Assembly (NCBI RefSeq): GCF_001590835.1
Contig: NZ_LTAQ01000001.1
Coordinates: 989,496 to 1,053,495, forward strand
DNA from: Bacillus gaemokensis
GTDB lineage: Bacteria; Bacillota; Bacilli; Bacillales; Bacillaceae_G
Reading direction: 5' to 3'
Length of the DNA stretch: 64,000 nt
A program made the translations under genes and the position numbers. A model generated the notes under the pieces. It worked only from the letters and a program-made list of their open reading frames with translations. It ran no database searches and had not been told where the DNA came from. Position 1 is the stretch's first letter. Each line of letters opens with the position of its first letter. This document shows, one piece after another, positions 43,862 through 51,545 of this stretch.

Positions 43862-44707
43862 TTATAGACGATGATCCTTCTGGAAATTAAGATGGAAATG
43901 CTCAGCATCATTATATACACCAAATTCATATCCTTTTTCCTTATAAAACTTAATAATTTCCGGAAGTGCTTGTAATGTTTGCGGTTTTTCATGCATCAGA
44001 ACAACTTCTACATCATCAGTCGTTCCCTTTTTAACATTTTCTATAATTTGATTTGGATTACCTTGTAATTTCCAATCATAAGAATCAATTGTCCAGTCCC
44101 AAACTTTCATTCCAGCTTCTACAATTTGATTTCGAATGTCTTCACTTTTTAATCCTGGAGCAGAACCATATGGTGGACGTACTAACTTTGGATCTGTACC
44201 TGTAATATCACGGATAAGCGCTAATGCCTCTTTCATCTCTGGAACAAATTGTCCATTTGTGTATAACTTGTTACTATTATGCGTCATACTATGTGCACCA
44301 ACATAATGTCCTTCTTTTGTTGCTCGTTTTACATTCTCTTGAAAACTTGTGTTTTGTAAATTACTTCCTTGCATAAAGAACGTGGCTTTAATATCCTGCT
44401 CTTTTAATACATCTAAAAATTGACTCGTTAATGTACTAGGACCATCATCGAATGTTAAGTAAACAACTTTTCCCACTGGTTTTCCATCTGGTCTTTTTTC
44501 TTTTTTTGGTTGTGTTTCCTTTTTCTTTTCTTGTTGCTCCGTGGCAACTTGTTTACTATTCCCCTCAGCTATTCCTTTTGCAGGAGAAGAATTAAACTTT
44601 CCTATTACAAAAAACATGAGAACAGCAACTGTTAGGACAGCACCTAACGATACGATTGCCTTGATTATTCCGCCTTTTTTATTACTTTTCCGTGATTCTT
44701 TCATCAT
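43862..44707 (-). CDS. Polysaccharide deacetylase (NodB domain), membrane-anchored
   Basis: 281 residues. A single N-terminal signal-anchor helix (IVSLGAVLTVAVLMFFVIG) follows a basic start. A linker rich in Lys/Gln/Glu leads to the NodB domain: TFDDGPSTLT (catalytic base and metal Asp), HSMTHN (two metal His), RPPYGSAPG and the C-terminal VVLMHEKPQ. It probably removes N-acetyl groups from peptidoglycan or another wall polymer outside the membrane. Its upstream region shares a conserved sequence with the amidase (47783) and muramidase (45157) genes. Confidence 0.92.
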   Translation of the reverse strand: MMKESRKSNKKGGIIKAIVSLGAVLTVAVLMFFVIGKFNSSPAKGIAEGNSKQVATEQQEKKKETQPKKEKRPDGKPVGKVVYLTFDDGPSTLTSQFLDVLKEQDIKATFFMQGSNLQNTSFQENVKRATKEGHYVGAHSMTHNSNKLYTNGQFVPEMKEALALIRDITGTDPKLVRPPYGSAPGLKSEDIRNQIVEAGMKVWDWTIDSYDWKLQGNPNQIIENVKKGTTDDVEVVLMHEKPQTLQALPEIIKFYKEKGYEFGVYNDAEHFHLNFQKDHRL

Positions 44708-44806
44708 TTATCTATCCTTTCTCCATCATTTCTATATAAAAATCTGGCTTTGATTAATTTATTATTTTTTAACCTCGCCCTTACAATGAATAGATTAATA
44801 GAAATA

Positions 44807-44850
44807 GATAAATATAAAATGCAGATAATGTCGAGATAAATTAAAGAATA
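44807..44850 (-). promoter_or_regulatory. Shared wall-enzyme upstream element, deacetylase copy
   Basis: Minus-strand reading ATTCTTTAATTTATCTCGAC then ATTATCTGCATTTTATATTTATC: TTATC-like units about 11 bp apart, a pattern used by OmpR-family regulators. Closely matched at 48528-48570 and, for the TGCATTTTATCTTTATC half, at 44986-45002. Confidence 0.5.
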
Positions 44851-44985
44851 AAAAAACATGAAAAAGCTTTCCCCTCTGCACCGATTTCACCCCTTGTTTA
44901 CCTGCCTACACTCCGCAAATCTAATTTACTTCCATTAACTTACAAGGATTTTTACACTTTTATAGAAATAGCATAATATTAAAAA

Positions 44986-45002
44986 TGCATTTTATCTTTA
45001 TC
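44986..45002 (+). promoter_or_regulatory. Shared wall-enzyme upstream element, muramidase copy
   Basis: TGCATTTTATCTTTATC, identical to the minus-strand sequence upstream of the amidase gene and one base different from that upstream of the deacetylase. It is about 170 bp before the likely ATG at 45157. The rest of the 44708-45102 spacer holds no gene. Confidence 0.45.
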
Positions 45003-45049
45003 TCTTTATAGTAAACTCATTACTTATAAGAAATGCTTGTGATTATTAA

Positions 45050-45095
45050 GTAGAATTTCTATCAGTGAGATTCTTACTGCTCGCCAATAGCGGGA
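45050..45095 (+). repeat. Decayed bcr1-like relic
   Basis: GTAGAATTTCTATCAGTGAG then CTTACTGCTCGCCAATAGCG and GGATACA follow the same order as the miniature copy at 43605 (GTGAAACTTTAATCAGTGGG ... CGCGAATAGCGGAATAAA) with many changes. No clear target duplication. Confidence 0.45.
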
Positions 45096-45156
45096 TACAT
45101 AAGTGAAAAATTTTTTTCAAAAAAACAACGTAAAAGGAGGAAGTGCAGAATCCTGC

Positions 45157-45825
45157 ATGAAAAGTCTGATGAAAAATTTGAGTAAAAAACGAATCTTTAT
45201 GTTTTTCTTTATTGGTATTTTTTGTTTCTTACTACTACTACTTGCTTTACTATATAAGAATCACATTACCAATACTCAAAACAATAAGGAGTTCACGATT
45301 GAAAAACGTTTATTACAACATGAACCTACTATAAAAAAAGAATTAGAAAAATATAATTTAAGCGACAAAACAACGATTTTATTAGGAATTATGTATCAAG
45401 AAAGTAGAGGCGAAGGTACAGATCCTATGCAATCTTCTGAATCACTTGGGCTAAAGCCAAATGAAATTCAAGATATAAACTTGAGCATCGAACAAGGTAT
45501 AAAACACTTTGTTAAAATGTACAAATATGGAATACAAAAAAATTTGGGCATAGATACGATCATTCAAAGCTATAATATGGGCCCAGGATATATTGATTTT
45601 ATTGCCAATCAAGAGGGTAAACAACATTCCGAAGAATTAGCTAAACAGTTTTCTAAAGAAAAAGTCGATCAAAGTCCAGATCTGTATACTTGTGGTGGAA
45701 ATAAAAAAAACTTCAGGTATCCATATTGTTATGGTGATTTCACATACGCAACAAAAGTTAATGCAAAAACCAAAGTTGTTGAAGAGTTCCTTCGCAAACA
45801 ACAAGATCAAAACCATAATTCGTAA
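45157..45825 (+). CDS. Lysozyme-like (CwlT-type) muramidase, membrane-anchored
   Basis: About 222 residues. A transmembrane anchor (IFMFFFIGIFCFLLLLLALLY) is followed by a lysozyme-like domain: ILLGIMYQESRGEGTDPMQS with the catalytic-type Glu, SIEQGIKHF and SYNMGPGYIDF. This is the N-acetylmuramidase/lytic domain found in CwlT of Tn916-type elements, without the second NlpC domain. The start is uncertain: AAAGGAGG lies 16 nt before ATG 45157, the frame continues to GTG 45103 without a binding site, and ATG 45169 is also possible. Confidence 0.85.
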   Translation: MKSLMKNLSKKRIFMFFFIGIFCFLLLLLALLYKNHITNTQNNKEFTIEKRLLQHEPTIKKELEKYNLSDKTTILLGIMYQESRGEGTDPMQSSESLGLKPNEIQDINLSIEQGIKHFVKMYKYGIQKNLGIDTIIQSYNMGPGYIDFIANQEGKQHSEELAKQFSKEKVDQSPDLYTCGGNKKNFRYPYCYGDFTYATKVNAKTKVVEEFLRKQQDQNHNS

Positions 45826-45847
45826 TACGTTTTAACTTTGCACATAA

Positions 45848-45891
45848 TTAAACCCTGTACATAATTACTCTATTTTATGTACAGGGTTTAA
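45848..45891 (+). terminator. Terminator of the muramidase gene
   Basis: 17-bp stem TTAAACCCTGTACATAA / TTATGTACAGGGTTTAA. Confidence 0.85.
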
Positions 45892-45892
45892 T

Positions 45893-46100
45893 TTGTTAAT
45901 TTTCTCAACCAGTATCTGTTGTTGTTTATAAGGAAAATCTATTCCAAAATATTTCTCAGAAAACTGTAAGATCTATACAACTTGAAATCCTTTAAAAATA
46001 TTAGGATTCTTAATAAGCGTTCATTTAACTGGCAATGATTTAGTTTCAAAATTAAAAGCACATGTTACTATTGATAGAATACTAAACAAACTATTCTATA
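45893..46100 (-). pseudogene. Fragment of a metallophosphoesterase gene
   Basis: In one minus-strand frame this reads AFNFETKSLPVK-stop-TLIKNPNIFKGFQVV-stop-ILQFSEKYFGIDFPYKQQQ then ILVEKINK. It aligns without gaps to AFHFETKSL...NDIENPNIPEGFHGAK, IVQFSDTHFGPNFSHEQQQ and MLVDEINK of the intact gene at 55126-56085. Upstream codons keep a hydrophobic anchor-like stretch. Two stop codons and loss of the FSDTH metal motif show it is dead. It ends abruptly at the muramidase terminator. Confidence 0.85.
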
Positions 46101-46114
46101 GCAGGTGAAATAAT

Positions 46115-47461
46115 ATGTATGATGTTACAATCATCGGCGCGGGAGTAAGCGCTGTTTTCATGGCTTATGCATTAGCTCAAAGCGAGCAAAACATTTTAGT
46201 TCTTGATAAAGGAAAACCGTTAGAACATAGAAATTGCCCTTTGGATCAAGGAGAATTATGTAATTGTAATGCATGTGATAAATATTTTGGCTTTGGGGGT
46301 TTAGGAAAATCTGAAGGCAAGTTTAATTACACAAATGGCTTTGGGGGGGAACTAGAACAAAAAATAGGTAGAGAAGTTTTTATGCAACTAATGGATGAAG
46401 TAGACAAGATCCTATGTCGTTTTGGTGGAGACTCCGTTACAAAATATTCAACAGAGAATTTTAATCTTATAAAAAGAGCTGAAGTATGTGGCTTACAGAT
46501 GTTAACAACCAAAGTAAGACACTTAGGTACTGCACTTTCAACGAGGATTTTTCAACAGCTCTATAAAGTTCTATGTAACAAGATAGATATCCAATTTCAC
46601 ATAGATGTACAAGATATCATTCAACAAAACCAATTTTTCACAATTACCACAGATCAAGGAGTTATCCATTCTAAGCAAGTGGTATTTGCAACTGGACGTT
46701 CTGGAACGGATTGGTTAAAAGAAAAATGCTCTTCTCTTGGGATTGTGCAGGACCAAACTCGTGTGGATTTAGGCATTCGAGTAGAGATGAAAGAACATCA
46801 GTTACGCTCGATATTAAAAAACACATTTGAAACCAAACTTTCTTATCAACATGAAAATTTCATAGCAACTACGTATTGTATGAATCCTAAAGGACGTATT
46901 ATTCGTAAGTATGAAGAAGGCTTAATTATGCCTGATGGTCAAAACTTTCGAGAACAGATAAATGGCACTTCTAACTTAAATTTCACTTTATTTATCCCGC
47001 GCTATTTTTCCACTCTCATAGAGGCAAATTTATATGCACGTACAATTATTAAAGGAATTAATCAGGGCCGGGATAGAATTATTGTACAGCGCTTAGGCGA
47101 TTTACTTAAGGGGCAACCTACATCTGCGAAAATGATGATATATAATCGTGTACAGCCTACACTACAAGGAGACTATGGCAATCTTTCGAATGAGATTCCT
47201 CTATTATATATCGAAGTACTACAAGCGTTCTTATCCCGCTTAGAACAATTCATCGAAGAACCTATCGATGAGGACACTTTACTTTATGGAATCGATGGAA
47301 AGTTTTATGCCCCTATGATTAAAACCAATGAAAATTTTGAAACAAATGTAAAGGGTTTGTATATGATTGGAGATTGTTCAGGCATTACTCATTCATTATC
47401 TCAAGCAGCAGCAAGTGGACTTTATGTCGGGAAATATTTATCTAATATTTCATTATCGTAA
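46115..47461 (+). CDS. FAD-dependent dehydrogenase, COG2509-like
   Basis: 448 residues. An N-terminal dinucleotide-binding motif (IIGAGVSAVFMAYAL) is followed by a Cys-rich insertion with four cysteines (NCPLDQGELCNCNACDKYFG) and GFGGLGKSEGKFN. At the C-terminus is the second FAD contact, GLYMIGDCSGITHSLSQAA. This Cys cluster plus GFGG-G sequence is characteristic of the uncharacterised COG2509 dehydrogenases, where a metal or Fe-S site is suspected. Ribosome binding site GCAGGTG. Substrate unknown; the gene stands alone. Confidence 0.82.
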   Translation: MYDVTIIGAGVSAVFMAYALAQSEQNILVLDKGKPLEHRNCPLDQGELCNCNACDKYFGFGGLGKSEGKFNYTNGFGGELEQKIGREVFMQLMDEVDKILCRFGGDSVTKYSTENFNLIKRAEVCGLQMLTTKVRHLGTALSTRIFQQLYKVLCNKIDIQFHIDVQDIIQQNQFFTITTDQGVIHSKQVVFATGRSGTDWLKEKCSSLGIVQDQTRVDLGIRVEMKEHQLRSILKNTFETKLSYQHENFIATTYCMNPKGRIIRKYEEGLIMPDGQNFREQINGTSNLNFTLFIPRYFSTLIEANLYARTIIKGINQGRDRIIVQRLGDLLKGQPTSAKMMIYNRVQPTLQGDYGNLSNEIPLLYIEVLQAFLSRLEQFIEEPIDEDTLLYGIDGKFYAPMIKTNENFETNVKGLYMIGDCSGITHSLSQAAASGLYVGKYLSNISLS

Positions 47462-47717
47462 TCACAGACTAATTAATAGGTATAGATTGCATAATAAGGA
47501 CTCATTTTCTACCATAAACTACTTCTGAGATTACTCTAGAAATACAATAAATAGAGCTTCTCTTTTACACATGATTTCACTTGTATCCTTTGTAAATATA
47601 GTAAAATAAATAAACTTTCGCCATAACATTTAGAAAGGTGATAAGAATTGGGGGTACTTCATCATTTAGCTGAGAAAAACCACGTATTTTGACAAGAACC
47701 TTAAATGGCAACTTACA
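47462..47717. other. Non-coding spacer after the FAD enzyme
   Basis: No gene is supported. A 14-codon frame from TTG 47648 after AAAGGTGATAAGAA (MGVLHHLAEKNHVF) has a fair ribosome binding site but no other sign of being real. Confidence 0.4.
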
Positions 47718-47767
47718 AAAAAATACTATTCTTCCTAAAGTATATTACAGAAAGAATAGTATTTTTT
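47718..47767 (-). terminator. Terminator of the amidase gene
   Basis: 16-bp stem AAAAAATACTATTCTT / AAGAATAGTATTTTTT. Confidence 0.85.
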
Positions 47768-47782
47768 AATTTAGACGTTCCG

Positions 47783-48466
47783 TTAACTCGTAAAATATTT
47801 AATAATACCATCAACAATACCTTTTTTCGATTTTGTTTGGAATTCTTCTGAATTCATTCTTTTTTCATCACTTTCATTTGAAGTAAAGCCTAGCTCAATT
47901 AAAATTGCCGGTACAGGGTTTTCTCTTAACACAAGATAATCACTACCTTTTGCACCTCTATCTCGAGTATCTACATTTTGATTAAAAATAGCTTTTTGTA
48001 CTATTTTTGCTAACTTCTTATCTCCTCTTTTATTAGATCCATAATGAGTTGTTATTCCTTTCACATTTGTATCCTCAAAAGCATCATGATGAATACTGAT
48101 ATATAGGTCCGCTGAATAATCTTTAGCTATCTTTACGCGTGCTTGTAATTCCTCTTTTTGCTTCGTCTCTGAAAGTAAGCTAGTATCCTTTTCACGTGTC
48201 AAAATAACTTTCGCATCCGTTCTTTCTTCTAACTCTTTTTTTATATTCTGGGCTACTTTTAAATTAAGGTCTTTTTCTATTGTCCCATCTTTTTTCCCTT
48301 TTGTGCCTCTATCTCTTCCACCATGGCCAGGATCAATTACAATTGTTTTTCCTTTTAAACGCAAATCATCAGCTGTTACTTGTTTATGTGCTTCCACCTT
48401 ATACAAAAAGAAACTTGCACCTATTAATGTTAGTATAAATAAAAGACATATAGTCATTTTTTTCAT
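47783..48466 (-). CDS. N-acetylmuramoyl-L-alanine amidase (Amidase_3)
   Basis: 227 residues from ATG 48466 (AAGGAGG 9 nt upstream). A signal or anchor helix (MTICLLFILTLIGASFFLY) leads to the zinc amidase domain: IVIDPGHGGRDRG (zinc His), a metal Glu in GTIEKDLNL, ISIHHDAF (second His) and the catalytic Glu in LIELGFTSN. It cleaves the bond between muramic acid and L-Ala in peptidoglycan. It lacks separate SH3 or SPOR binding domains. Similar in size to CwlD, which acts in spore cortex formation, but I would not assign that role. Confidence 0.93.
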   Translation of the reverse strand: MKKMTICLLFILTLIGASFFLYKVEAHKQVTADDLRLKGKTIVIDPGHGGRDRGTKGKKDGTIEKDLNLKVAQNIKKELEERTDAKVILTREKDTSLLSETKQKEELQARVKIAKDYSADLYISIHHDAFEDTNVKGITTHYGSNKRGDKKLAKIVQKAIFNQNVDTRDRGAKGSDYLVLRENPVPAILIELGFTSNESDEKRMNSEEFQTKSKKGIVDGIIKYFTS

Positions 48467-48515
48467 CAAAATAATCCTCCTTATCAAGTTTTCTATCAAC
48501 TATCTAAAGAAAATA

Positions 48516-48740
48516 TTAATAAAGCCTGATAAAGATAAAATGCAAATAATATGGAAGTAAGTTAAAGAATAATAAAGAAACTAAATATGTGCTGGATGGG
48601 AAACGTAAAACATATATTTTTCCCCATGTCGCGTTATATCCTCTTTGCCCGTTATAAACTGCAAAACAAAGATCATCATCTATTGGTAATTTTCGAAAAG
48701 ACCATTCATTGTAAAAATAACCTCCCTGACTATCGCTAAA
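48516..48740 (-). pseudogene. Startless open frame, probable gene relic
   Basis: 74 codons without a start: FSDSQGGYFYNEWSFRKLP then DDDLCFAVYNGQRGYNATWG and a hydrophobic C-terminal part. In the same frame upstream, past two stops, is VSGERCSICPTYR. The polar first half looks protein-like, but the last third overlaps the shared upstream element of the amidase gene (48528-48570), so coding there is doubtful. No family recognised. Confidence 0.3.
48528..48570 (-). promoter_or_regulatory. Shared wall-enzyme upstream element, amidase copy
   Basis: Minus-strand reading ATTCTTTAACTTACTTCCAT then ATTATTTGCATTTTATCTTTATC, nearly the same as the region upstream of the deacetylase gene. Units of TTAnnT recur every 11 bp. 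About 62-104 bp before the amidase ATG. Confidence 0.5.
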
Positions 48741-48922
48741 CTAGAGACGATACTACCGATAAGTAGGACATATAGAACAGCGCTCACCACTAACAAGGAA
48801 TGAAAATTCACATAATTCTCACAAACATTCCCGTAAAAATGATTCGATTTGTTCTATACTAAACTTATAAGTAATACTCCCTGTTTGAACTGTTTGATCT
48901 GATTACCCCGTTATCCAGATAT

Positions 48923-48958
48923 AAAAAAGAACTTGTAGATTTCTACAAGTTCTTTTTT
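48923..48958 (-). terminator. Terminator of the LTA-synthase-like gene
   Basis: 17-bp stem AAAAAAGAACTTGTAGA / TCTACAAGTTCTTTTTT. It is nearly the same hairpin as the one at 51508. Confidence 0.85.
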
Positions 48959-49022
48959 ATATCTTCAATGTCTACTTAAAACCTAAATCTATCTTCCTGT
49001 TCATACGTATCCCGTCATTAAT

Positions 49023-51089
49023 TTATGAAAATAATATATCTTTACTATATTGTTTCCCAACTAATAAATCATATTGAATGAGCTCATATTGTTTTAACAT
49101 TTCCTTTTGCTTATCCGTTAAGTTTTCGATAACTTCCCCTTTACCATTCACTTTCAATTCATCTCTAAGCACCGGTACCTCCTTATGCAATTCTGATAAA
49201 AACTGATAAAATGGTGATTTATTAATTCCTGCATAATCAAAGACAAGATTTGAAAAGTAAATAGGACTTACCATTCCTAGATTATCATTTGGCAGGTTGT
49301 AATTCCCATAAATCAATAAAGGAGTCTCTGCCATAGCTAATCTTTCGTTTATTGTTTTTTCATTTTTTATATATCCCGCTTCTTTATAAATAGACTTATT
49401 CACTCCTAATGACGGAAGATGGTCTCCAAAAAAGACAAGTAACGTAGGCCTATCCAAATCATTAATTTGCTCTATTAAATATTGAAGTGCTTCATCTGAA
49501 CGCCTTAAACCTTCTGTATATGTTTCTAGTTCAGCCGCTGAATCTTCCGTTAACCCACTAATTTTTATTTTTGTTTCTCCAAATTTACCTGGAGTAAATG
49601 GAAAATGATTTTGCATCGTTACCGCATGAATAAATGTAGGTTTTTTTGCTTTATTTAACTCGTCTATTATTTCTTTACTCATGGATAAATCGCTAATATA
49701 ATCTCCATCTATATCTGTATTTTTCATCGTATCTTGTGCATTAAAATTATCAAACCCTAAAGTATCATATACATTATCTCGTTTAAAGAAGGTGCGGCCA
49801 AACGCATGAATTGCTTTCGCTTGATATCCATCATTCTTCAATTCACTTACGATAGATGGAATTGAGTTTTGATTTGTAACAACTTGCTGATACGGTATAG
49901 AACCTGGTTTCAAAAAACTCATTGAATAACTTGTTAATGCTTCAAATTCAGTATTAGCAGTATTGCCTCCAAATGTAGGTGAAATAGTTTGTCCACCTGG
50001 GAAGTTCTCTATATAATGATGTAAGTTTGACACAGGGTCCTCGCTAAATGAAAGGTTCGTTAATTTTATCGGATCCCAAAAGGCCTCGCTCATTATAAAT
50101 ATAACGTTAGGTTTCTCGGCTTGTTTTTCATTCACTGTTTGACTTTTATATTGTTTTTTTATATTATTTGCAATTTGAACGATATTATCTTTTGAATATT
50201 CTTTTGGCTTCTCAGCAACTGTTGTATCTAAATTACTGATAAACCCTAAAACTAGACCATTTTCAGCATAGTTTCCATTTTGATCCCACAAAATGAAATT
50301 TACATCCCATTTTTGAAAAAGTTTGTTCATAAATGTATTTGTATAATTTGCATAACCGTAAAGTATACAAATAGAACCTAGTATCAAAAGAACTCTTACA
50401 CCAAGATGAATTTTTACAGTTACAATATGTTTCCGAAGGTACATTAATACTACAATGCATCCCCCAATACAACCGATTCCCACCAATATATATTTCAAAC
50501 TGAAATAATCCATAACCATTGGTATAACTGATTGCATATGTCCAATCTGTGTAAAATCCGACGGATAAAGGGGATCTCCTCTAAAAATAAGTTTATAATA
50601 ATTTACAACAGCTACAATAGCAAAGGAACAGCTAGTTAAAACAACACTCAAGAAAAGTTTCCCCAACACATTATACATAAAGATATACACTACATAAATT
50701 AGCACTAAACTTAACGTAAAATGTCCAATATGCCTATATATCCAACTAATTGTCTCTAAAAAATTTAGATTACTCTGCATAAGTACATACAGTAAACTCA
50801 TTGTATGCGCTATCAAAAATAATTTTATATATACACGAGCGATTGATATTGATCTCTCTCTAATAGCATTTCTCGAAAACGTTACATACAATGCAATTCC
50901 CCATAAGAGAAGGACCATAATACTTAACGGAAGCTTTTGATTTAAAAATTCCTCAACCATATCTAGTTGTAATAATTTAAAAACGGCAAATAGCAAGGTT
51001 ACTGATAAAAATGCCAACATGCTACTAAAGATGATTTGAATGAATGCGTTGTTTTTCCTTGGACTATAAAATGAAAACTCATACTTCAA
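49023..51089 (-). CDS. LTA synthase / phosphoglycerol transferase family sulfatase
   Basis: 688 residues. Several N-terminal transmembrane helices (about residues 15-275) precede an extracellular sulfatase-type domain (about 325-630): NVIFIMSEAFWDP, the nucleophile Thr in FGGNTANTEFE, HAVTMQNHFPF and FGDHLPSLG. This is the layout of LtaS-like enzymes that transfer glycerol phosphate from phosphatidylglycerol. It is longer at both ends than LtaS itself (about 650), so it may act on another acceptor, as MdoB-type proteins do. It sits in an envelope gene island. Confidence 0.88.
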   Translation of the reverse strand: MKYEFSFYSPRKNNAFIQIIFSSMLAFLSVTLLFAVFKLLQLDMVEEFLNQKLPLSIMVLLLWGIALYVTFSRNAIRERSISIARVYIKLFLIAHTMSLLYVLMQSNLNFLETISWIYRHIGHFTLSLVLIYVVYIFMYNVLGKLFLSVVLTSCSFAIVAVVNYYKLIFRGDPLYPSDFTQIGHMQSVIPMVMDYFSLKYILVGIGCIGGCIVVLMYLRKHIVTVKIHLGVRVLLILGSICILYGYANYTNTFMNKLFQKWDVNFILWDQNGNYAENGLVLGFISNLDTTVAEKPKEYSKDNIVQIANNIKKQYKSQTVNEKQAEKPNVIFIMSEAFWDPIKLTNLSFSEDPVSNLHHYIENFPGGQTISPTFGGNTANTEFEALTSYSMSFLKPGSIPYQQVVTNQNSIPSIVSELKNDGYQAKAIHAFGRTFFKRDNVYDTLGFDNFNAQDTMKNTDIDGDYISDLSMSKEIIDELNKAKKPTFIHAVTMQNHFPFTPGKFGETKIKISGLTEDSAAELETYTEGLRRSDEALQYLIEQINDLDRPTLLVFFGDHLPSLGVNKSIYKEAGYIKNEKTINERLAMAETPLLIYGNYNLPNDNLGMVSPIYFSNLVFDYAGINKSPFYQFLSELHKEVPVLRDELKVNGKGEVIENLTDKQKEMLKQYELIQYDLLVGKQYSKDILFS

Positions 51090-51114
51090 TTTTTCCCTCT
51101 CTCCTTTACATAAA

Positions 51115-51260
51115 GTGAAACTTTAATCAGTGGGGTTTTCTCTATCCCCCACTGATTATTAGCCTTCACCAATCGGGCTTTTTTGAATATTATTTCCTAC
51201 ATAACAACTTGTCTTTTGTTAAAGTTTGAGATGGGGGGATTAATCCACAAATAGTGAAGT
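51115..51260 (+). repeat. bcr1-type repeat, diverged full-length copy
   Basis: The left half, GTGAAACTTTAATCAGTGGGG through CCCCCACTGATTATTAG and CCAATCGGGCTTTT, is almost identical to 56518 onward. The right half is strongly changed (GTTTGAGATGGGGGGATTAA...). ATAAA precedes it at 51110-51114; the right copy is blurred. It lies directly upstream of the LTA-synthase-like gene. Confidence 0.75.
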
Positions 51261-51507
51261 AAGCCATCCGCACTAATATATTTATATACTATTTTATCTC
51301 TACTAACTTCTATTATATATATGTATTCTTAACTTTTTCTTAAAATATAAATTGTCTATACATACATTTTATACAATATTTACTACTAACTCAAACCGTT
51401 TGCCTGTCTATCATTCCTAACAAGATAATTATACAAATATCACCATTCCCCCCAAATATATGTCGTTTATTGAATTCGTTATTGACTCTCTTATCTTTAC
51501 TTGGACT

Positions 51508-51544
51508 AAAAAAGAACTTGTAGCATATCTACAAGTTCTTTTTT
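51508..51544 (-). terminator. Terminator of the OatA-like gene
   Basis: 15-bp stem AAAAAAGAACTTGTA / TACAAGTTCTTTTTT, abutting the stop codon at 51546. Confidence 0.85.
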
Positions 51545-51545
51545 T

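Noticed and set aside
46327-46512. Minus-strand frame within the FAD enzyme gene
   Set aside because: Shadow of the coding strand with no start signal.
47648-47692. 14-codon mini-ORF with a fair ribosome binding site
   Set aside because: No hairpin, no downstream gene on the same strand to regulate, no other support.
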